Position numbers and translations under genes: made by a program
Assembly: GCF_029852145.1 (NCBI RefSeq)
Contig: NC_079979.1
Location: 20,874,803-20,938,802, forward strand
DNA length: 64,000 bases
Direction: 5' to 3'
DNA from: Microplitis mediator
Lineage: Eukaryota; Arthropoda; Insecta; Hymenoptera; Braconidae
The notes under the pieces: model-generated
What the model saw: only the letters and a program-made list of their open reading frames with translations
What the model was told of the DNA's origin: nothing
Databases searched by the model: none
In this document: positions 28,337 to 42,729 of the stretch, in pieces
How the letters are laid out: each line of letters begins with the position of its first letter
Numbering within the stretch: the stretch's first letter is position 1

Positions 28337-28797
28337 ATTAATTTTATCCAAATAACTCACATAAATTATTATTATTATTATGATTATTATTATTATTTGT
28401 CGTTTGTTTTTAAAAACATTATCATCAAAGCCATCGATGTTATATAGATTAAAGGTTTTTATTTTTTTTAAAATCGAGCTGTCATTACTATTCGCATGGC
28501 AGTAAAACAGCTGATGTAAATGCAAACATAATAAAACAATCTTTAATTAATAATAATAATAATGATAATATTTTAGTTGTTGCACTGGTGTATGTACTAA
28601 TGTGCAACCAACATTCACTTGTCTCTTTCTTTTTACTCTGATCTGAACTCATCTAAACTTATATGATAACTCATCTGAGTAGTATACACTTTATAAACAT
28701 AAAAACAAACAAGTCAACTGAAATTACTACCATTACTACTGTAGTGGCTGTACGTACTGTAAAAATTTTAACAATGTAAACGGTATGAATCTCTTAC

Positions 28798-28844
28798 CAC
28801 TGCTACCACCATTTCTATCATTCCCATTGCCACCAACTTTTATA
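28798..28844 (-). other. DENND5: candidate upstream exon of DENND5 (untranslated or alternative N-terminus)
   Basis: The minus strand has a polypyrimidine tract with acceptor taatag, 47 bases, and a good donor gtaagag at 28797-28791. One frame reads VGGNGNDRNGGSS, glycine-rich like the start of vertebrate DENND5A, but I cannot join it convincingly to the first coding exon, which has its own ATG at 28336. It may be a 5' untranslated exon. Confidence 0.35.
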
Positions 28845-28849
28845 CTATT

Positions 28850-30066
28850 AAAAAAAAAAATAATGTGTGATGACAAAAACAAAAACAACAACTATCAATG
28901 ATTCATGTTCTTACAAACTCTTATAAAGTTGACCGTGCTTCGAGATATTGAGATACTATCATATATTATTATTATTGTTGTTGTTGTTGTTCTCGTGGTA
29001 ACAACAATCTTAATGTCACTGTGGAAATAGATGCGCGCATTTTATTATTCGTAATTTATTGTCTACATATTTATATTCTTACAATAATATTTGTTATTAT
29101 AAAGTTGGTACAATTAAATTGATAATCTAGTTATCTTCTGTCACCACTGACATCGTACATAAGTACATATGCACGATATGTATTGTAACAAATGATTTAA
29201 TTTCCATTTTTTTTTTTTTTTATTTAGAAATATAGTAAATTTTGCTGTAAATACATAGCACACATATTTATTTTCGCTATTTTCGTTCCCCAACTCGGTT
29301 GCTTGAGGGAGCGCTCCCGTACAGCCAATGGTACACAGTATGACAGTACATAGTTTCCACTTTCCACCATACTGCTGAGATCTGTGATTCAGTTATAAAC
29401 GCCGCGTTGGCGCGATTTTCTTTTTTATTTGAATTGCATATTATGTATTTTACTCTTTTCCAAGTAGCACAGAGACAACTTTAAGTCTTTTAAGTAGACA
29501 TTAATTTATGATCGTTATGTCAGCATATTGATGCCTTATCGATATGTCAAAAAGTAGCCTAAAAACTGATATCTTATAGATGTCACAAAGGCAAGTGTGC
29601 TCCTTGGGAATTGTTATCTGTTGTTCTGTCTGTTAAATTGGCTAGCCCTTGATTTCTATTGGCAAATATGTTATTATGGCCATAGCATACATAACATATA
29701 TATATATATATATATTTAATTGACTGTTGTAAGCTATCATTAGTTTGATTTTTTACCACTAGACTGCGTGATCCAGTTTGTCAGTTTCTCGAATATCCAG
29801 AATCGCCAGTGATCGCCAGAATATTATCAACTGTGGATGAACCGTATGTACATTATGATATTTATGATCTGTTGATGGTGCTGCCACTGGTGTGAGTTAC
29901 GAAAAAAAATAACAAGTGTTAAAATATCGTATAGAGTATAGGATATTATAAAACGAAAAAGATATACAGTAGAGTACCATATCTACCTATACTTGTAACA
30001 ACATAATATATAAATGCACGTGGTATTTTTTTAATTAAGGTTATTATTAATAAAAATTTATAAAAA
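28850..30066. promoter_or_regulatory. shared intergenic region of divergent DENND5 and MAK16
   Basis: The two genes start about 1.7 kb apart on opposite strands. A GC-richer block at 29285-29415 (ggagcgctcccgtacag and an inverted CCAAT context at about 29330) is the best candidate for a bidirectional promoter. This is inference from position and composition. Confidence 0.3.
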
Positions 30067-31156
30067 ATGCAGCACGACGATGTAAGTATTTTAATTTTTA
30101 TTTTCTTTACAATTAAATGATTAAAAATAAAAATAATTTAAACTATATTATAGGTTGTTTGGAGTATCATCAACAAGACATTTTGTTCTTTTAAAGTCAA
30201 GTAAGTGATTTTTATATAAAAATCTAAAATTAATAAAATATATATATTTATATTATTTTTGTTTTTGTTTTAGCACAAAAACTCAGAGATTATGTAGGAA
30301 TGAATACAACTTGACGGGTTTGTGTAGCAGAGCTTCATGTCCATTAGCCAACAGCCAATATGCAACAATACGTGAAGAGTCTGGTATTATTTATTTATAT
30401 ATGAGAACAGCTGAAAGAATACATGAGCCAAAAAATCAATGGGAAAGAGTTAAATTGTCACGTAATTTTGAAAAAGCTATCAATCAAATAAATGAAAATT
30501 TATTGTACTGGCCTGGGTTCATTAAGTCGAAATGTAAACAGAGATTCGTTAAAATAACTCAATATTTAATACGAATGAGAAAAATAAAATTAAGACGACA
30601 GAAAAAGATTGTTCCATTGCAAAGGAAAATTGAAAGAAGAGAAACTAGACGAGAAGAAAAAGCTCTTATTGCCGCTAAACTCGAGACGGCTATCGAAAAA
30701 CAGCTCATGGACAGACTCAAAAAAGGAATGGTAATAATAATTATATATATTTTTATTAAAAACAAAAACATAAATACATTTATTATATATTATTAATCAT
30801 TATTTTCAGTATAATGACATTTATAATTTCCCCCAACGCGTATTTGATAAAGCTGTCGAAGCCGTTGAAATAGAAGGCGAAAGTGAAGCAGAAGAAAGTG
30901 ATGAAGCGGAGGTTCTATTATTATTATTATCATTATTGTTATTATTATTATATTTTATGTTGATTTATTTAAAATTATTTTTTTTTATAATGGATAAAAA
31001 TAGGAACAAGAAGAAAAAGAAATTGAACAAGAACTAGAGGAAGAATTAGAAGCAGATGAAATGGAGGTTGAAGAGAATGCCAACCCATTTATTGAAGCAG
31101 ACAGTGGTGATGATGATGATGATGATGATTATTATGAACAAGAGGTAAGATGTCAA

Positions 31157-31199
<43 letters not shown>

Positions 31200-31466
31200 T
31201 TAATAATAAACAACAAAATATTATCTTAGGACGATGAAAGCGACTCTGGTCAGACAGAACAAATCGAGTCTGTTCAGATTGAAAACTTTAGTGATTTTTC
31301 ATCTGACACAAGTGATGTTGAAGATATGACTATTACAACGAGCAAAAAATTAAAATCGTCCAAACAACAACAAAAGAAAGATGAATTAAAAAAGAAATTA
31401 AAACGTCCCCGTGTTGAAATTGAGTATGAAACGGAGGATGAGCCGCGACAAAGATTACGGGCCTAA
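30067..31466 (+). CDS. MAK16: MAK16 ribosome biogenesis protein, six exons, 332 aa
   Basis: Exons are 30067-30081, 30154-30200, 30274-30730, 30810-30911, 31004-31144 and 31230-31466. The first carries only MQHDD. The protein continues VVWSIINKTFCSFKV, then CRNEYNLTGLCSRASCPLAN with its four conserved Cys, and YATIREESGIIYLYMRTAER: the MAK16 N-terminal (L28e-like) domain. The middle is a basic helix with many Arg/Lys (KRFVKITQYLIRMRKIKLRR-like; seen at about 30540-30600), and the C-terminus is strongly acidic with Glu and Asp runs and a basic tail. MAK16 is a nuclear pre-60S assembly factor working with RPF1 and others on 5.8S/28S rRNA maturation. Length is near the 300 aa of vertebrate orthologues, the excess being acidic repeat. 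The exon 4 donor is gttcta, a poor match to consensus, but both neighbouring exons stay in phase. A poly-A signal aataaa lies near 31610. Confidence 0.95.
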
Positions 31467-31469
31467 TTA

Positions 31470-31898
31470 TTGTTATAATTAATTTTTTAAACTTTAATTT
31501 CTTGTAATAATAATAGTTTATACTCTGAAAATGTATTTAATCTATTACTTTTTATAACTCCTACTCCTAAATATTTATTCAAATTGTTTTATTAATTTCA
31601 TTACAAAACGAATAAAAATTTATAATTAAATTATTCGTTATTATTAATATAGTATTATCATAGATTTTTTTAGGTACTAAAACAGTATATATAATAGTTT
31701 AATTGAAATAAATTATAAAACCACAAAAATTTCAAAATTTTTTTTTTAAACTTTATTTTTTATTTATAATATACTATTATTAACTAAGCCATTAATTTGC
31801 AGATAAAATTCTCGTTGATTTTACATTAATAAAGACAAAAATACGATCTAATATTTACAAATCAAGTGTGTACAACACAAGCATTATTTGTTTATTGA

Positions 31899-31937
<39 letters not shown>

Positions 31938-32164
31938 AACTTTTGCAGAAAAAAAAAACTGATATTCGTTACAATAGGACACAAATATATATTTATATAT
32001 TAGAAGCATTAATAAGTTTAATTATTTATTTTTGAGTTATATAAATAACATCAGTCAGAGTAATATATTTCTTCATTAATCGCTTTTTCGATTTAGAAAC
32101 TCTTAATAATTGATAAAAATCGTGACACTTATAATTACACATAAATAATTTATTCCGCAAAATA

Positions 32165-32204
<40 letters not shown>

Positions 32205-32318
32205 TTGTTATTATTATGTCTTTATTTTAGTATAATTAAGGTCGCTTCTCATTCATTTGTTTTTTTAACTAATATTTTCTGTGTCCAGATACAACGAATA
32301 TATTTACTAGAGATAATG

Positions 32319-32355
<37 letters not shown>

Positions 32356-34270
32356 GATTAAACCACATAAAAATAATAACAAACATACAAGATATTTAAT
32401 CATTATTATTGAATTTATTTTTTTAAAATTAATAATCAGATTTTTAGGAAAGAATTTAGAACACTTATGATATTTATTTCGCCAGTTTGAAATATTAGTA
32501 CATAGTTTCTATTTACAGATTAATATTGCCTACAAGCTAATTTTAGCGATGTAACGCAATATTATTATTATTATTATTATATATATATATATTTATATGT
32601 GTTTGTTTTTTAATAATTAGTATTATTCTTTTATGTATGGATGATGTGATGAAATGTGTATGATGTGATTATTATTATTATTATTATTATTACTATTATT
32701 ATTATTATCCTATTTGAAATACGCGATAGTTTACGTATTCATAGTTGTCATAATCAAAGTATTATTAGTTTGTTGTTTTCAACTAATAATGTAAAAATAA
32801 TAATTATCTAAGTATTAATTTAAATTCATAATACTTACACATAAATGTGTATATATAATTGTTATTATTATTATTATTATTATCATTATTTCAAATTTAT
32901 ATTTATTATGCCTTGAATACTTGATAGATTTAATGTTACATTTCTTTATTTATTCTTACACATATTTAATATTTGTTGATAATTGATAACTCTAGATTGT
33001 GACCAATTTAGATTTCAAGTTGTAGGTCATACTACGATTACTTAGTAACCAAATCAAATTATTTTGAATCGTTAAAATTTTAATTTTCTTGTTTACACTT
33101 AATTGTTTTTTAATGAATCAAAAAAATTAAAAATATGTATACATTATGAAAAGCATCGCGTATTTCATAAATTTACGTATTCCAAAATGAAACGTGTATC
33201 TATGTCTATATAATTATCCGTGTTTTTATATTAACTGTGTATATACACAAAATTTTCGTCACACCAGTTTTAAATAAGTATAATTACTGATGAAAAATTA
33301 TAATAACGATTATAGTAATGGAGTAAATATAATCTTTAAATTGATTTAAAATATTTAAACATCCATTTTCATTAATATTAATTCATTTTTTTTTTTTTCA
33401 TTCTTACACCACCTAACTTTCCCATTACCATTTACAGAAATTAAAAAAAAAATTATAATAATCGATACATAAAACAAAGTCGTATATTATTTATTTATTT
33501 ATCTATTTATAATGAAATTGCAATATTGAAGGATTTTTTTTACATATTTTTTTTTCTTCCTTGAAAAAAAAAAAATAATAATAATAATAATAAAATAGAA
33601 CCTTTGTTTACTTTATATCTACTCTATAGGACGGTCAGTCAAAACTTTTTCCAATCATTCACACTGCACCATTTAAAAAAAAAATGAAAGATTGGTAAAA
33701 AGATTTTATTTCACATAAATAAATAATATTTATAATTATATTATTTAAAAAAAACAAATATGAAATAGATTTAAAATCAATAATAATTGCTCGTACAACT
33801 AGATATAGTTTGTGGTTAATTCTGTTTTTTTTTACTTTTACTCGCTTCTTATCATATTGACCATTTGATATTTTATAAAAGCAAAACTTATAATCCATAT
33901 ATTATTAATAAATTGAATTTTAATCGAAAAATTTTATATTTAATAACAATCAAATTAATAAATTTTAATTTCAATTACAATAAATTATACTTAACAACTA
34001 AATAATAAACTGGAATGAAATTTAATAAAACTATATTTATTTTGTTACTTAAAATGTTAATATACTGCATTATTAGTCATTCACTAATTGAAAATTATAT
34101 TTATTATACGGCTAATGACATATTTATATTCTAAAATCATCAAAATACTCAATTTGTTTTTTCATTTTTTCGTTTTTCTAATTGAATAACCTTGTTTATA
34201 ATGTTCATAATCTTAAATAAAATAATACCTCTGAGAGGTAATCTTTATACTTAATATATATTTGTTTATA

Positions 34271-34316
<46 letters not shown>

Positions 34317-35996
34317 TAGTAGTAGTAGTAGTAGTAGTTGTAGTAATAGTGATAGTAATAGAAGTTGTATGATAGTAGTGAGTTGAAAATAGAGTTTCGT
34401 TGTTGTAAAATTTTCTATTACCAACCATAATTTATAGCGTTATGTTTTCGTCTAATTGTTCAAAAGATGATTTTATCATGTACAACATACATATATATTT
34501 CTAATCATAATGTTAAATGTTTTTTTAATTAAGAATTTAACTGATAGTGCCATACAATTTATTATTATCAAAGATGCGACTATAAACTTTATTTAAGGTT
34601 TGTTAACCGTGGCATCTATTTATTATACTTCAATAAAGCTGAATATAATATATCGATAAAATTATATTTAAAATCTTAAAACGCATTGTTTAAAATTTAG
34701 ACAGCTTTGTTATATTTTATTACTTTAACAAACAAAAAAGAAAGTTAGAAAATTTTTCTCAGTAATTTAAAATTATTTCAGGTAAAATTTTCGACATGAT
34801 ATATTTATTGAATGAATTCATTTTTTTTTTTGTTAATTTAAAATAATTCACTAGAGCATTTCAAATCTTGAAAAATGAATTTTTATTATTATTATTATTA
34901 TCATCATCATTATTATTATCATTATTGATTGATAATATTGTTTTATTATTAAATAATTGTTTGGCCTTTAATAGTTGAATTATTGTAAAATTTGACGACT
35001 AACAAATATACTTATCATGATATGTTTAAAGACCACAATGAGATTTATATTATTATCATATTATGATAATAACAAAAATAAAATCATTATTATGATAAAA
35101 GTTAAATTTTAATTCAATTGGATTTTGCTGTGTGCTGAGCAGTAGTGATTACTGAAAATTGATGACAATTGAATATATTTATATTAAAATTTTAACAATT
35201 AGATAAAAAAAAGATTCAAAGAAAAACAGTGTTTTTTTTTTTTATAATAAATTTTCGATAAAATTCAATGTACGAGAAAAGTATATACATGGTTTGGCTG
35301 TTAAGCACTGGTAAGATATATATATATGTATATAGCATAAATTACATAGTAAATTATTGTTAAATATGTGCAGGATAAGCTAGAAATATATCATAAAATA
35401 AATAATAATAATAATAATAATAATAATGGCAATAATAATAACAATCTATCTAATTACTATACAAATGTGTACTTAAAATAAAAGAAAAAAAAATTATCTC
35501 TACATTTACAGTATTGGAATAACTGTTCAAAAATTTAATTTAAAAGCTGAATCGATGAATTTTTCAAAGACGAGGATTAAAATCTGGGATTATTGATGGT
35601 GGTGGAGAGTAGATAAGAACCTAACAAGAAAATATCTATAATTTAAATCAATAATGTTAACTACAATAAGAGATTTTCTTTTTCAACACTTTGACTAAAC
35701 ATTTCTCAAAGTGGCGTAATCATAATATTACTTTTTTTAAATACACGATAATAATAATAATAATAATAATAATAAAATATGAGAGTTTAACTGCTTGATA
35801 ATATATACTACTTGCATATCACATCATAAAATTATTTTTATTTTATTTTCTTATTATATCAATAATTCGCACAACACGCATTCACACAATTTTTCCAATG
35901 CAAATAGACTCATACGTGTATTTAGCCTACGTAATTATAATAACACTGCGGTAGTAATTTGGTAGTGATTGAAATTTTAAGCACTGTAGCATAATG

Positions 35997-36070
<74 letters not shown>

Positions 36071-36521
36071 TATAATAATAATCCAGAGAGCGTATCTGCT
36101 GTTTAATTATAGTATTGAGGCGTAGCGGGGAAACTTTTTACAAATATTTATTTTATCAATAACATTTTCAAAAAAACATTTTCTCACTCATCTCTGGATT
36201 TTCATGTCTATAAATGACAATGTCGCATTATAATCGCACGCAATAATGATTCATACAAAAGAGAGGACAATGAACTTATTAATACAAAAAGGCATTTGAA
36301 CACGCCTGCTGAAATTAACCACAGTTTATTTTATCATGTTCTATATATCAGTGCTAATATGTTTATTTTGTTATTTTGTTTCTTCCAATCTTTACTTAAT
36401 TAAATAAGTTAATATTTCGTATTTAATGTGTTGACGAAGCTCAAGTATCCATTAACTTCCAACAGTTGATGAGCAATTACGTCAATTCAAAGGCTTGTTA
36501 CAATTATAATTATTGTTACTA

Positions 36522-36552
<31 letters not shown>

Positions 36553-36960
36553 ACAATTTGGCTCTGACGCTAAAATTATTATTATTTTTTATTAAATATA
36601 ATAATATTAAATCGTTGGTACGATATTTAAACTTGATGTATTGATGATGTTTGCTCCAATACTAAATCAATTACTGTTATTCCTAGTATGACAGAATTAA
36701 AAAAAAAAAGAGAGAGAGAAAGTACAGAGTATAAATTTGTTATCGTTCATTATTTATATAAATAACTTATCCCCACCACGATTAAGATATTCAATTAACA
36801 GCATTAAATAACATAATTAATAATCTTAGCTACATCGCTCACAAGTTCAGTCACTAACGATTATACATACATAATCATAAAATCTTAAAAACAATGGCTC
36901 AACTTGGATTATTTCCATTGGTTTATGTAATATTATACCACGACGAGTTTCCAAGGCAGC
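31470..36960. other. intergenic AT-rich region between convergent MAK16 and UBL3, with AAT/ATT microsatellites
   Basis: No coding region is visible. Simple repeats dominate: ATT runs near 31895-31932, 32560-32585, 32670-32708, 32860-32890 and 34270-34320; poly-T at 32169-32203; AAT runs at 35405-35430 and 35745-35775; and a long TAA run at about 35998-36070. Parts next to 36967 are probably the 3' untranslated region of UBL3. Confidence 0.55.
35998..36070. repeat. (TAA)n microsatellite, about 73 bases
   Basis: Uninterrupted TAA repeats of about 24 units, the longest trinucleotide run seen in the window. The poly-Asn and poly-Ile open frames found at such runs are artefacts. Confidence 0.9.
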
Positions 36961-36966
36961 CAACAT

Positions 36967-38540
36967 TTAGAGTATACAACAGGATGCCGAGCAGCAACTA
37001 CTTCCACCGCCTTTGCTCTTTTGTCTCTGATCTGAAATAACAATTTACCATTGATAGTCATATCAGACAGTGTATAGAAAATAAATAAATAAATAAATCA
37101 GCTGTTATTGTTTATATAAATTATATCAACACACTCACCCAATCTCAAATCTTGTTTTTCTTTTTATTTATATTTAAAAATTTTATCAATGGATTTATTT
37201 TTAGGAATATGTATAAGGAAATAATTTACATAGAAATTTTGGAAAGGACAGACCAATTAACTGTAGGATAAATAATTATTATCACCATCATCATCATCAT
37301 CATCATTATTATAAGGGACATACATGTAATCACCGTTAGGAAGAAGACCTGGTTAGATATTTTTTTTTTTTTTTATAGTGATGGTTATAGGAACAAGTAG
37401 TGTTACAGTAAGAAAACAATAATAATTGTTTCCATGCATTTTTATTAAACCTAATGTGTGGTGTTTAGTTGTTGCTCGTTACCTTGAGAATTAGGCTCGG
37501 GAAGATTTTCTCGTGGAACTAGATGCATAACTGTTGTTTTTCCGAAAGGAAGGCCCAGTGCACCGAGCGTTACATTGCTATGTAAAAACCGTCCCTGGTA
37601 AATTAGTCGTAAGATTTCAGCCTTTGCCACCGCCTCTTCCGCCCAATCTGTAATCAATCATTACTCATTTAATATATTTATTTAAACTACATCTGTTAAT
37701 GTCATTTTATTTTAAACATCTGTCATTTCTTTCTCTGTAGTTATTTTACATTATACAAAAAAAATAATAAATAAAATTAATATACAATGTGGGAAAATTA
37801 TTTCAAATTTAACAATAATTATTAAGTAATAGATTTTTCTTAATTTATTTAGTCTGTTAATATTTAGTAGAGAAAAGATAAAATAAAAATGTAATAAAAA
37901 CAAACCTTCCGGCCAATTTTCAAATACATGATGGGCTATGTCTCCTGCAGAGTCACTTGGACTAAATAAAAATTCTTTTGTCTTACCACTGACAAGAATT
38001 AGACGTAAATTTATCTGAAATAAAAAATTAATTCAATTAATAGTGAAGAGAGAGTGCCAAATATTGTAAAAACTACAGTGTAAAAGATATATGATAAATT
38101 AATCAAGAATATGATTCTGCACTATTTGTAATAATTTACATGATAACCCTGATTAATTATAACACGCACACACACCGAGTAATCAATTACTTGTCGAGCG
38201 AGCCAAAGGATCATCTTGAAACGTCAACAATGTGTGTGTAAAAAAAAAAAGAGAGAGAGAAATTAATGTAGGTCGCCCACGTGGCTATTGATAATATTCC
38301 TGTAGAGAATCTCTTCAACTTCCTCTATACTAATACTGATCATTCTCTAATATAATCATTGACTGTAGTACACGTATCTTATTTTTATTTTTTGAATTTA
38401 TCATTAGCAACTCTAAAGCATAATTTACTTCACTGCAACGCTAGTTTTTTTTATAATCCATTACTACTATTTTAATAATTTCTTTTTATTGTTCTAAATT
38501 AAAAATAAATTTACAGACTTGACTTTGGGTGGATGAGATG

Positions 38541-38594
<54 letters not shown>

Positions 38595-41500
38595 CTACGA
38601 GACATGAAGCCGTAAAAAGTAAGTTATGTGGACGGTAGTAGATTTAATAATTCTAGGTCATATCACATAAAGTGCACAAGCAGTATAAGTGATTTTGTGT
38701 CAGGGTTCTCACCAGTTAGTGCACAACTGATGACTCTAAGCGTTATTCAGCTCGATTAAAATCATTGTTAGCACTTGTTATTGCTACTGCGGTAGCAATG
38801 ATCAATGAGTAAAATGTAGTTTGTACGTATTAAATCGATAATCGATGGCAATATACGTACATACATGTTAATGATGATATGAGTTGAATAAAAACTTTGA
38901 GAGGAGACAACATAAACAGTACACAAGGGCTAGGATGAATACGATGAATACACATATAATTTGTTGCTAAAAAATTCAGTAATACAAATTTACAATGTTG
39001 TATAAATTAAATATGTATACCAGTAGTGGCTGGCTTTAACATTGATGAAAATTTATGACAATATAATATAGTCATTACTCATAATCAAGTTAATATTTAC
39101 ATTATAAAAAATAATAAAATGATTGTAAATTATTATTTTTTCGAAAAATAATAGAAAACGATACGATTAAATTAAATCAGATTGGTCCTGTGAGAATACT
39201 ACTATTTATTGCTGTTGCAACAGCAGTTGTATTTTTTTAAAATATTGAGTGCGTCATAGAGCGTGGGGTCAAGGAGAAAACGAAAAAGAAAAAGAAAAAA
39301 AAAGTAAATAAAGGGAAGACCACTTAAGTACATACAAGAATATAGAGAAGAAGAAAAAAGAAACTGCAAGCGCACGCTCACCTTGACTCGACATTAGAGA
39401 CATATTATATATACATAATGTAATGTAAGAGTTGCTGGTACTGTAGGATCGAGCAAAACCAGGTCATTGGGACATTTCCAATGTGCTTATGCGCGCACGG
39501 ACTAATACTCATGGGCGCATCCCTGCTGCTGCTACTACTTCTACTGCTGCATGCACCACTACCACTACCACTACCACTACCACTACTCATTTATATATTT
39601 ATTTTATTTATATAGTTTCCAGACACTCCCCTAGAGACAAAATTTATATATATATATATTTCTCAATGACTTAAATAAAAAAAAAATACGCAAGTTTACA
39701 ACGACATTTTAGAGCGTGTACATGATCATTGTCATCGAGACTATCTACCATCTAGTAGTTAATTATATAATTAAGGATACGGCAAATGATTAATATATTT
39801 TATTAATTTCTTAAAGTAATAGATAGATAGATCTATTTAATCATAATCAGTAACTAATGTATTTAACAGAGCTCATATCCAAAATATTAATAATCTTTTC
39901 ATGAAGAAAAAATTAGTAACGTACAATTAAAGTTAAGGGTAAATAAAAAAACAGGTGTTGAAATATTCCACGAACGTTTTACTTTCTGGCAGATCTTTAA
40001 GACCCTTGGAAACCTGGATTGACGTACGAGTATAAAATAAAATCTATAAATTTTTACATAAAAATTGTTTTGTTCTTAATCTTCTAACAAATAACTAGAG
40101 TTTTTATCTTTATGATAATACGTTCCATGTGCATTGTACGATAAATTAAATCCACGTGTTTTCGATAAAATCATTATTTACATGATACACGATACACGTG
40201 CATGATAAGACTATAGGAGGCGATCACGTTTCAGTTAAAATAAAAGTAAATATAATTATCCAAATCTATCACTACGACACCATTATTTATAAATAAATTA
40301 TCAATTAAAAATTCAATTTATTTTTCACGATTATCAATAATTATTTCAATTGGTATCTTATATCGACTTGATGCATTAAATTTTATAATACAGTTGTTGA
40401 TATTTAATTATTTTAAAAAAATAAATTCAATGTATTGTTTTGGCTTAGTCTTATTTATTGATAACAATAAAATCCCATAGAATAGAAGCCGTGAATATGC
40501 AGTATGATAATAGATATATAGCGCCGCAAGAGTGCTAGATACATAAGCGCTAGTGTTATGTACTTGTAGGCCGTTAACAAGGTGTATTTAATTATTTAAT
40601 TGAATTGACCGATATATTGACCGATTATCATGTATCTATTAAAATTTAATCAAATTTACTACGTATATAATGAATATAATCATTTTTTTTTCTCTACATA
40701 ATGTCTACACAAATATGTATTTATATTCACAATAAACAAACTATAACATATATAAATTAATGATATATGTAAAAACAATTTGTTAAATTAAGAGAAACAA
40801 AAGATGTTAAAAAAAAAAAAAAATCTTTATTAGTTTTTGTATATTGTCCACATAACAGTATGTAAAGTCGTGCGTCACACTTAATATAACTACTATACAT
40901 TGTGATTGTATATTATATCATTGAACGGCCTTAATACTACTTGTGACCTATCGATATGACCCAGCACCCGCTTACCCGCTACTTGGCTGGCTTGTTCGTC
41001 ATCCCCTCTACTATTTATCGATGATATGATATCGCCACGTATGGCATTTGAATTTTATACACATGATACAAGAAAAGGAAAAAAAATTCATACTAAACAT
41101 TAAAAATTTTTTTTTCATTTATTATAATTATTTGAAAAAATTTGAAATAAATAAATTTAAAAGTATCGTAGTTTTATGTACTTGAAGATCGGAATGTTTT
41201 TCGAAGAACAAAAATAAAAAAACAAAGAAATGAAAAGTAAAAAATCTACTGGATCTAGATTTTTGAAATGTTTTGCACGTCAGCCGAAAATTAAGGCCCT
41301 GCCCCCCTCCCTCCCACCACCACCAACTACCCCTTAAGGGGATACGCTACCGGACCTCTTTCTCACACTCAGAAAAATAAACGGGACTATCTTTGTTGCA
41401 CTCGTTGAGTAAATGATAATTTTAAAACAATTTTTCTCAGAGACGAATTAGAATTTTTGAAAATACGAAATTTCTAGCGCTCTGTTAAGGTTTTAAAAAA

Positions 41501-42680
41501 CGCTAAAGACTCTTTATTTTAGGTTTCTAGTGTTTGTCTGTAAATTAAATTGAATTGAAAATCGGTTACCGTTACCCCTTAAGTCACCTTTAGTCAAATT
41601 ACATAAATTATTTTTATTTTCGTTGCGAGAAAAACATTTTCAGGTACATTTACTTTTTATTTGTATAAAAAAACTATACTATATATGATCTTTAAGTTAA
41701 ATAGTAATTATTATTATTATGTTTATATTATATTGTCGTTGATTATTATTGTTGACAGAGTAAGTTATTGATGTTAAAGATGTAGCCGAAAAATTTTTAA
41801 ATTCACAAATTATGCCGGTGATGATGGTGATTTAACACGACAGACGACAGATTATTATATATATTACATACAATATATAACTTTCGCTATTTATTTTGTC
41901 GGTTATCACTATGCTGCTATACTATTGTTGCTGATACGTTTTTAGGCATTTTCTTACAAAATTCACCCCTCGAATGTTTATCAACACCTAACATAAAATA
42001 TCTGCTTTTCGTTTTTATCATATTATATCTCAATTTCTGATTAATTTTTATTTATACAAAATTATGATTTTTCATATTCATGTTTCATATAATCTACATT
42101 GAGATGCAGAGTTTAATACACATAACACCCTTTAGCCATCAATATAGTATTCAAGTATTAAACAATGAAATAAATTGATAAGTTGGAAGAACTTTTAATT
42201 TGTATTTATAAGAAGTAATACATAAATAAAATAAAAATTAAACCATTAAACGTTGATACTAAACGAATCTTAAAATATGAAAAAAGTTAATGGATTTACA
42301 AGGAATAAAATAAACATTCAATTTCATTAGTATATATTTAAACAAAATTTTAGTTGTTGTGAATTAGTAACTGATGAATGTAAATGTGATAATAAAGAAG
42401 AAAGCAGGAAACGTAAGAGGTTTTGAGGCAATAACACCAGAAACTTGTATTGGTACTTATCAATAAATATAATAAGTAATATATAAATATCTATAAAAAC
42501 ATATAGAATTTCTTCTGTACTTAATATTATTATATGTCGAGTAGAGTGAATATGAATACAAGTATATAATATAGAATCACCAACCAACCGACTGACTATA
42601 CTATATATATATATATACATATAGTGTCTGGATATATAGTTAAGACTGGTGAGGACCGATCGATTGAAACATTCATCCTC

Positions 42681-42729
<49 letters not shown>

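Noticed and set aside
34213..34428. Poly-Asn/poly-Thr open frame
   Set aside because: Translation of ATT/AGT microsatellites without protein character.
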